19,074 bases of DNA, taken from Pseudomonadota bacterium (GTDB lineage Bacteria > Pseudomonadota > Alphaproteobacteria > Rhizobiales > Rhizobiaceae). The DNA is taken from the NCBI GenBank assembly GCA_023390055.1, contig JAEWDP010000012.1:1-19074 (forward strand), written 5' to 3'. The position numbers and the translations under genes are program-made. The notes beneath the pieces were generated by a model that saw nothing but the letters and a program-made list of their open reading frames with translations, did no database searches and was not told the DNA's origin. The number at the start of each line of letters is the position of its first letter. The stretch's first letter is position 1. This document shows positions 14,314 through 19,074 of this stretch, one piece after another.

Positions 14314-15906
14314 ATGGCTGAGGGCACTTACGCCGATGACGCAAAGCCACGGTTTCTGATCCGGTGGCTCTTCTCGACGAACCACAAGGATATTGGCACC
14401 TTATATCTTATCTTCTCCATGCTCGCCGGCATTTTGGGTACGGCACTCTCCGTGGCTATCCGGATGGAACTTCAAGAACCAGAGCTTCAGTTCTTCACCA
14501 ATCCTGATGCCTATAACGTCGTCGTCAGTGGCCACGGTCTGGTAATGATTTTCTTCGTCATCATGCCAGCTCTGATCGGCGGTTTTGGCAACTGGTTCAT
14601 TCCATTGATGATCGGGGCTCCCGATATGGCGTTTCCGCGCCTCAACAATGTTTCGTTCTGGTTGCTCCTGGTCTCTTTCGTTCTGTTCGTCCTGTCGCTT
14701 TTCGTGCCCGGAGCGCCGGGAGGCCTTGGCCATGGGGGAGGGTGGACGCTATACCCGCCTTATTCTGTAACAGGACAACCTGGTCCGGCAGTTGACCTTG
14801 TCATCTTCTCGATCCACCTCTCGGGTGCCTCTTCAATCCTTGGCGCGATCAATTTCATTACCACGATCTTCAACATGCGCGCGCCAGGTATGACACTCCA
14901 CAAGATGCCATTGTTCGCCTGGGCAATGTTGGTGACGGCGTTCATGCTGCTGCTCTCGCTCCCCGTCCTTGCAGGGGCAGTTACAATGCTGCTGACGGAC
15001 CGCAATTTTCAAACCGCGTTTTTTGCACCCGCCGCTGGCGGTGATCCGATCCTCTACCAACACCTGTTCTGGTTCTTTGGCCATCCCGAGGTCTACATAA
15101 TGATCCTCCCCGGGTTCGGAATTATTAGCCATGTAGTTTCGACTTTTTCCAGAAAACCGATCTTTGGCTATCTGGGAATGGCATATGCCATGGTGGCGAT
15201 CAGCTTTCTTGGATTCATCGTCTGGGCCCACCATATGTACACCGTCGGAATGAGCATGGAATCGCAGCGTTACTTCGCGTTCGCCTCCATGGTGATCGCC
15301 GTCCCGACCGGCATCAAGGTATTCTCCTGGCTCGCAACCATGTGGGGTGGTTCGCTACAGTTCAAAACACCAATGCTTTGGGCTATAGGATTTGTGCTGC
15401 TCTTCACTGTCGGCGGCGTGACGGGCGTGGTCCTTGCCAGCCCAGGCGTCGATCGTGTTCTCCACGATACGTATTTCGTTATCGCACACTTCCATTACGT
15501 GCTGTCGCTGGGTGCCGCCTTCGCAATCTTTGCGGGCTTCTATTACTGGTTCCCCAAGATGTCCGGCTATATGTACAACACAGCATTGGGAAACCTGCAT
15601 TTTTGGCTGATGTTTGTGGGAGTGAACCTGGTGTTCTTTCCCCAGCACTTTCTTGGTCTCGCCGGAATGCCCCGGCGCTACGTCGACTATCCGGATGCAT
15701 TTGCCGGGTGGAACTTTGTGTCCTCCGTTGGGGCCTACATCTCCGCGGCTGGTCTCGTCGTATTCTTCATAATGCTGGGAGAGGCTTTTGCGCGCAGGCG
15801 GCCAGCTGGCGATAATCCGTGGGGAGAGGGGGCGACTACACTTGAATGGACGTTGTCTTCGCCGCCGCCGTTCCATCAATATCAAACATTGCCTCTGCTT
15901 AGGTGA
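14314..15906 (+). CDS. ctaD: Cytochrome c oxidase subunit I, orphan copy
   Basis: The 530-residue product is the catalytic subunit of an aa3-type (A1) heme-copper oxidase: a 12-helix inner-membrane protein that reduces O2 to water and pumps protons. All key residues are seen (numbered from ATG 14314): heme a ligands His74 (VSGHGLVM) and His394; heme a3 ligand His392 (IAHFHYV); CuB ligands His257, His306 and His307; Tyr261 of HPEVY, which crosslinks to His257; Glu259; D-channel Asp104 and Asn111 (GAPDMAFPRLNN); and K-channel Lys335 (PTGIKVFSW). ATG 14314 has GGAG 6 nt upstream; ATG 14296 has none. The His-rich N terminus common in rhizobial chromosomal CtaD is missing. No subunit II, III or ctaB/ctaG gene is near; the next gene is a Tim44-like protein. 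It may be an alternative subunit I that uses partners encoded elsewhere. Confidence 0.97.
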   Translation: MAEGTYADDAKPRFLIRWLFSTNHKDIGTLYLIFSMLAGILGTALSVAIRMELQEPELQFFTNPDAYNVVVSGHGLVMIFFVIMPALIGGFGNWFIPLMIGAPDMAFPRLNNVSFWLLLVSFVLFVLSLFVPGAPGGLGHGGGWTLYPPYSVTGQPGPAVDLVIFSIHLSGASSILGAINFITTIFNMRAPGMTLHKMPLFAWAMLVTAFMLLLSLPVLAGAVTMLLTDRNFQTAFFAPAAGGDPILYQHLFWFFGHPEVYIMILPGFGIISHVVSTFSRKPIFGYLGMAYAMVAISFLGFIVWAHHMYTVGMSMESQRYFAFASMVIAVPTGIKVFSWLATMWGGSLQFKTPMLWAIGFVLLFTVGGVTGVVLASPGVDRVLHDTYFVIAHFHYVLSLGAAFAIFAGFYYWFPKMSGYMYNTALGNLHFWLMFVGVNLVFFPQHFLGLAGMPRRYVDYPDAFAGWNFVSSVGAYISAAGLVVFFIMLGEAFARRRPAGDNPWGEGATTLEWTLSSPPPFHQYQTLPLLR

Positions 15907-15917
15907 GGGAGGAAGGT

Positions 15918-16577
15918 GTGACCAGCGATCCCATCAATCTCAGCGAGTTGGCGATCACCTACTATTGGATTTTCTTCTTCTATCTGATCGTGCGCAATTT
16001 CGTTGCTTCTGCAACAGGGGGAACGCAAGAAGGCAAAGATCGGCCTCTTCCAGGAAAACCTCTTCTCCACGATGTCGTCCCTCTATCGAGTTCGCAATCT
16101 GTTGCCCTCAGAGATGACAACAAGCTTGTGGAACCAACGGGAACTTTGAATGAGATCCGCGAGGTTGATCCTGAATTTTCAGAAACATCCTTCCTAAATA
16201 CCGCAGTGTCCGTCTTTGAAACGGTCCTGGATGCCTATGCCCGGGACGATGACGAAGCATTGAAGGCATTTTGCAGCTCAGCGGTGGTTTTCGACTTCAA
16301 GCAGGAAATTGATAGACGTCTCGGCAAAGGTCTTTGCCTCCAGCTACTTCTGGTTCAAGTGAGAGATGCGGTGCTGGTTGGAGCATCACTCGATAACGGT
16401 CTTGCAGATGTTACGGTTGCCTTTGAAGCAGAACTCGTGCGTTCAGTGAGCAGCGAGAACGGGACAGTCCTCGAAGGAGATCAACAAGCCATTATTCGTA
16501 CGCGTGATCTGTGGACATTCCGGGTCCCACTCCCCTTTGACGGCCGGATCTTGCTTGTTTCCACTCAACCTCAATAA
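15918..16577 (+). CDS. Tim44-like domain protein linked to oxidase subunit I
   Basis: The 219-residue product has one N-terminal hydrophobic helix (LAITYYWIFFFYLIVRNFVA, about 10-29), a variable linker (30-80) and a Tim44-like domain. The domain shows the family pattern: DPEFSETSFLNTAVSVFETV, then LDAYARDDDEALKAFCSSAV; a middle part (VQVRDAVLVGASLDNGLADV, then TVAFEAELV); and the closing RTRDLWTFRVP. In bacteria such proteins (TimA type) are membrane-bound adaptors of unclear role; the mitochondrial relative recruits Hsp70 to the import channel. GTG 15918 follows the ribosome site GGGAGGAAGG; an in-frame GTG 15903 overlaps the oxidase stop but has no such site. The gap to the oxidase gene is 11 nt, so both are probably one operon. 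A role in assembly or stability of the lone subunit I is inference. Confidence 0.85.
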   Translation: MTSDPINLSELAITYYWIFFFYLIVRNFVASATGGTQEGKDRPLPGKPLLHDVVPLSSSQSVALRDDNKLVEPTGTLNEIREVDPEFSETSFLNTAVSVFETVLDAYARDDDEALKAFCSSAVVFDFKQEIDRRLGKGLCLQLLLVQVRDAVLVGASLDNGLADVTVAFEAELVRSVSSENGTVLEGDQQAIIRTRDLWTFRVPLPFDGRILLVSTQPQ

Positions 16578-16627
16578 GCCCAGCCTTCTCAGGAATAAAA
16601 TCCGGGACGTTATCAGCATGCATTTTA

Positions 16628-16645
16628 ATTGTCGCTATTGACAAT
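16628..16645. promoter_or_regulatory. Inverted repeat before the LysR gene
   Basis: ATTGTC-N6-GACAAT, 27 nt before the LysR start, includes TTGACA (16638-16643) as a possible -35 box. It is a reasonable self-regulatory site for the LysR protein. Confidence 0.5.
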
Positions 16646-16672
16646 AAACGGCAATTTTAATGTTGTGTTGCC

Positions 16673-17536
16673 ATGGACATAGAACTTGCACGAACTTTTC
16701 TGGAAATCGTTTCGACGGGCAGTTTCGTCCGTGCATCCGAGCGGCTGAATATTGCCCAGACGACCGTGAGTGCCCGGATACGCACTTTGGAACAGCAGAT
16801 TGGTCGACAGCTCTTCACGCGGCACAAGAATGGGGCGGCACTTACTCCGGCAGGTGAGCAGTTCCTGCGCTACGCGCCGATGTTTGTGCAGCTGTGGCAA
16901 CGGACCTTGCACCAGGTGGCGGTTCCGCCTGGTCGTCGAGCGGTACTGACAATTGCATCTGAAATCACCCTGTGGCAGCCGCTGCTACTTGATTGGGTCG
17001 GTTGGATAAGATCGGCAATGAGCGATATTGCACTGAGGGTCCATGTCGACGTCGCAGAAGATCTGATCAACCAGGTCGCTTCCGGAATGGTTGACGTTGC
17101 AATCATGTATGCCCCTCACCAGCGTCCCGGTCTCAAGATTGATCTTCTCATGGAGGAAAAACTTGTTCTTGTGACGACCCACCCTGATGCCGCAATCGGA
17201 GAAGCTGGAGATTACGTTCACATCGACTGGGGTCCTGATTTCGTATCGCACCAGGGCATGAATTTTCCAGAAGTTGCACCTGATCTCTTTATTGACTTCG
17301 GACCCTTGGCCCTGAACCATGTGTTGAAGAACGGTGGTTCCGGTTACTTCCGAATGACAGCCGTCAAACCCCATATTGAAACCGGAGCACTGCATGTTGT
17401 TGCGGAGCAACCGCAATTCTCCTATCCCGTTTATGTGGTCCAGTCAGCCAATGCCGACCAGGGTGTCGTGACGGCCGCACTTGCAGGGCTGCGCGAGATA
17501 ACAGTCTCCGGACGCAATGACGTCGTCGCTCCTTGA
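16673..17536 (+). CDS. LysR-family transcription regulator
   Basis: The 287-residue product shows the usual layout: an N-terminal winged HTH (DIELARTFLEIVSTGSFVRA, then SERLNIAQTTVSARIRTLEQ and QLFTRHKNGAALTPAGEQFL), a linker helix, and a substrate-binding domain from about residue 92 (RAVLTIASEITLWQPLLLDW, and VASGMVDVAIMYAPHQRPGL). ATG 16673 gives the standard family start, but no Shine-Dalgarno is visible, so translation may be weak or the mRNA nearly leaderless. The length is slightly short but complete. It lies 95 nt after the Tim44-like gene in the same direction and may control the oxidase pair or an unlinked target; its effector is unknown. Confidence 0.93.
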   Translation: MDIELARTFLEIVSTGSFVRASERLNIAQTTVSARIRTLEQQIGRQLFTRHKNGAALTPAGEQFLRYAPMFVQLWQRTLHQVAVPPGRRAVLTIASEITLWQPLLLDWVGWIRSAMSDIALRVHVDVAEDLINQVASGMVDVAIMYAPHQRPGLKIDLLMEEKLVLVTTHPDAAIGEAGDYVHIDWGPDFVSHQGMNFPEVAPDLFIDFGPLALNHVLKNGGSGYFRMTAVKPHIETGALHVVAEQPQFSYPVYVVQSANADQGVVTAALAGLREITVSGRNDVVAP

Positions 17537-17568
17537 GGATAGATCATCGCTCGTTGCCAAATGCCGTT

Positions 17569-17599
17569 TGATGTCCAGACACTTCGTCTGTGGACATCA
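17569..17599 (+). terminator. Hairpin after the LysR gene
   Basis: TGATGTCC-AGAC pairs with GTCT-GTGGACATCA with a 2-nt bulge around the loop ACTTC, 33 nt after the LysR stop. A weak T-rich patch (ATATTTTA) follows about 11 nt later, so it is a possible, not classical, terminator. Confidence 0.5.
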
Positions 17600-17689
17600 G
17601 ATGCCACCATATTTTACCACGCAGGAATTTTGCGTTCACAGTACACTTAATTTCGTTGGAGCAGAGGCCAGCATTTGGTCATACTGACA

Positions 17690-17776
17690 GGGACGAGGTT
17701 GGGCTACATTGCTACCTTCTCTCCATTCAGGTTGCTCGCGTTCCACTCCTAGACGTATGAAACCTGACCTCGTCCC
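17690..17776 (+). ncRNA. Candidate structured RNA element
   Basis: GGGACGAGGT (17690-17699) pairs perfectly with ACCTCGTCCC (17767-17776). Inside, TCAGGTT (17727-17733) pairs with AACCTGA (17761-17767). The two helices meet at A17767, so they could stack end to end or compete for it. Strand and transcription are not shown by the sequence, and no known RNA family is recognised. Confidence 0.35.
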
Positions 17777-17921
17777 CGACCTTCACAAATGATCTCAAGC
17801 CGCAACGGGCCTTGGCGTCAAGCTTGACAAAATCGTCTGCGACGCCATGATATTGTCCATGGTACATTTATCGCGATATCATTCCGTAAGGATGAGGCTA
17901 CGCATCATCGCAGGCTGACCG

Positions 17922-17953
17922 CCCCCGTCCGGACAAACATACCGGGCGAGGGG
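17922..17953. repeat. G+C-rich hairpin
   Basis: CCCCCGTCCGG pairs with CCGGGCGAGGGG, with one bulge and one G-U, around the loop ACAAACATA. It is very stable but has no T-tract, so it may be part of a leader or RNA element and not a terminator. Confidence 0.5.
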
Positions 17954-18106
17954 ATTTGCATCATCGGCTTGTACCACTCCCTACAGTGTAACCGAATTGC
18001 GCTACTTCAATTGGCGCAAAGCTCGCGCGTCATAGTGGATGAAGCCAGAACCTACAGCTTGTAGCCCTACGTCTTGGCACTTCAATCACCATCGGAGAAC
18101 GCAAAC

Positions 18107-18634
18107 ATGTCGAGGGAATGCTTTAGTCAGCTAACGGCAGCGGATGTGAATGTACTGATGTCACTGCTCGAACACTATAGTGATACTCCGACCGCATATA
18201 CCGTCTTGTTGAGAGACAAATTGAACCATGCCAGCATTTTCTTTGGGGAGGATGTGCCCGCAGACGTCGTGACGATCGACTCGCGCCTTGAGTTCAGTGT
18301 TGATGGCGTTCCGATGGGCCCGCATGTTCTGGTGAAAAGCAGCCCGGAGGATCTTCCAAACTTTGCGCTTTCCATCCACTCAATGCGGGGCCTGGCTCTC
18401 CTTGGGCTTGCTGTTGGAGAAAGCGTCGAAATTATAACCGATGAAGGTGGCCGTCAGACGCTGCGGATCGACCGTATTCTGTTTCAACCGGAAGAGCAGC
18501 GGCGAAGCGAACACGTTACTGCCAATGAACGTCACGAAACAATCGACAGGGCCCCACAGGTCATCAGCTTTCGCCCCCGACAGAGATCGACCGGGTACCG
18601 GTTGGATGATGATCCAGGACCGAGTGCGGCCTGA
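18107..18634 (+). CDS. Rnk / GreA-GreB C-terminal domain protein
   Basis: The 175-residue product resembles nucleoside diphosphate kinase regulator (Rnk) and GreA/GreB C-terminal domains, which bind RNA polymerase near the secondary channel. Seen: an Rnk-type N part (LTAADVNVLMSLLEHY, then LLRDKLNHASIFFGEDVPAD and VVTIDSRLEFSVDG) and an FKBP-like C-terminal fold (LALLGLAVGESVEIITDEGG). It lacks the long GreA coiled coil, so it would not be a true Gre factor. A tail of about 45 polar residues (QRRSEHVTANERHETIDRAP onward) follows the domain. ATG 18107 has GGAG upstream at a good distance; ATG 18074 has none. Confidence 0.87.
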   Translation: MSRECFSQLTAADVNVLMSLLEHYSDTPTAYTVLLRDKLNHASIFFGEDVPADVVTIDSRLEFSVDGVPMGPHVLVKSSPEDLPNFALSIHSMRGLALLGLAVGESVEIITDEGGRQTLRIDRILFQPEEQRRSEHVTANERHETIDRAPQVISFRPRQRSTGYRLDDDPGPSAA

Positions 18635-18669
18635 AGTGTAGTTCCGGACTTAATCAAGATTCACTTGAC

Positions 18670-18963
18670 TTGTTCCAAGAGCTGCAAGCTGAGCGAGCGC
18701 ATAAGGGGCGTTCATTTGTCATTGTTGAAGACTTGGTTGACACTGACATACATGTGGAGCTCGAACGTCTTGCCGGTCTCCTCAAGGCCCGCCTGATAGG
18801 GTTCGAGTGCCGTCATGTTACTGTCCTCTGTCCTGGAACTGGAGACAGTAAGAATGTTGCCGTGCTCTATGATAAACCGATTGAGGCTTCGCTGGCCGAC
18901 ACGACTGCTGCCGATCGGGATTCGGCAGCCAAGCTCGCAGCAGCGTTCACGGGAATCGGGTGA
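18670..18963 (+). CDS. Unrecognised ORF of 97 residues with TTG start
   Basis: I do not recognise this family. The protein has a regular soluble composition with alternating strands and helices (SFVIVEDLVDTDIHVELERL, then KARLIGFECRHVTVLCPGTG and VAVLYDKPIEASLADTTAAD). The frame has no ATG or GTG start; TTG 18670 is the first possible start and has no clear ribosome site. It follows the Rnk-like gene by 35 nt, and could be co-translated, start at a later codon, or be a gene that has lost its 5' end. Confidence 0.5.
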   Translation: MFQELQAERAHKGRSFVIVEDLVDTDIHVELERLAGLLKARLIGFECRHVTVLCPGTGDSKNVAVLYDKPIEASLADTTAADRDSAAKLAAAFTGIG

Positions 18964-18972
18964 ACGCGAAAT

Positions 18973-19074
18973 TCACTTGATGACGCTGACGAGGAAATCC
19001 TCATTCCAGCCGGCGCTGAGCCTTTTCGACGTCATCGATAGCTTGGCCGGATGGCGTCGCAGCAGGTTGTGAGC
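18973..19074 (-). CDS. Possible 3' end of a gene running off the right edge
   Basis: On the minus strand a frame is open from the window edge to TGA 18973-18975 and ends MTSKRLSAGWNEDFLVSVIK. Third codon positions are mostly G or C, as in the real genes here. It is converging with the preceding ORF. Too short to assign a family. Confidence 0.4.
   Translation of the reverse strand, partial: AHNLLRRHPAKLSMTSKRLSAGWNEDFLVSVIK

Larger units (their letters stand above)
17537..18106. other. Non-coding region rich in inverted repeats
   Basis: No coding frame is supported in these 570 nt. At least five inverted repeats are seen: 17569-17580 with 17586-17599; 17690-17699 with 17767-17776, which also encloses 17727-17733 with 17761-17767; 17813-17819 with 17841-17847; 17922-17932 with 17942-17953; and 17996-18001 with 18013-18018. 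A TTGACA occurs at 17824-17829. The region could hold a small RNA, the terminator of the LysR gene and the promoter of the Rnk-like gene. Confidence 0.6.

Noticed and set aside
1..19074. CRISPR arrays, tRNA or rRNA genes, insertion sequences, oriT
   Set aside because: No regularly spaced repeats, no cloverleaf-like sequences, no transposase with terminal repeats and no relaxase-type oriT motif were found on reading both strands.

Overview
The window comes from a secondary replicon (plasmid, megaplasmid or chromid) of an alphaproteobacterium of the order Hyphomicrobiales (Rhizobiales). The best evidence is a complete repABC replication and partition operon (7889-11598). It has four copies of the RepB-binding palindrome GTTGTCCGCGGACAAC upstream and a counter-transcribed RNA locus between repB and repC. 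Several families typical of rhizobial plasmids also occur: a DUF1612/HTH protein of the RHE_PE00001 type, a DUF982 protein, an Rnk/GreA-type protein and a TadE/F/G trio. The genus cannot be fixed from the sequence alone.

Layout. 1-809: an orphan Xre/MbcA/ParS-type antitoxin without a recognisable toxin. 810-3321 (minus strand): an operon of three Tad (Flp pilus) minor components, TadE-like, TadF-like and a von Willebrand TadG. The TadE-like protein carries two DxNxNGxxD calcium-type loops. 3647-4795: an unrecognised 125-residue protein, divergent from an acidic exported protein with a PepSY-like tail. 4998-5043: a 46-bp near-perfect palindrome with parS at its centre. 5102-6220 (minus): the DUF1612 protein. 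6221-7888: 1.67 kb without convincing genes, holding three more parS sites. 7889-11598: repA, repB, the antisense ctRNA and repC. 11882-13436: an Xre/MmyB-type regulator divergent from a two-gene operon (NTF2/SnoaL-like protein and ABM monooxygenase), with a palindromic operator candidate between them. 13678-13947 (minus): DUF982 protein. 14314-16577: a lone cytochrome c oxidase subunit I with all metal ligands present, followed 11 nt later by a Tim44-like membrane-adaptor protein. 16673-17536: a LysR regulator. 17537-18106: a non-coding stretch rich in inverted repeats. 18107-18963: an Rnk/GreA-C protein and an unrecognised ORF. The right edge probably clips a minus-strand gene.

How it works together. 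RepA and RepB with the four parS sites segregate the replicon, and RepC initiates replication, probably at an A+T-rich stretch inside its own gene. The repB-repC gap shows a post-transcriptional switch directly. The repC Shine-Dalgarno lies in a hairpin, and the 5' arm of that hairpin can instead pair perfectly over 9 bp with a segment that the ctRNA covers. The most unusual cargo is the orphan oxidase subunit I plus Tim44-like pair, with no subunit II, III or assembly gene in the window. The structured intergenic region at 17.6-18.0 kb is the best candidate for an undescribed RNA element.
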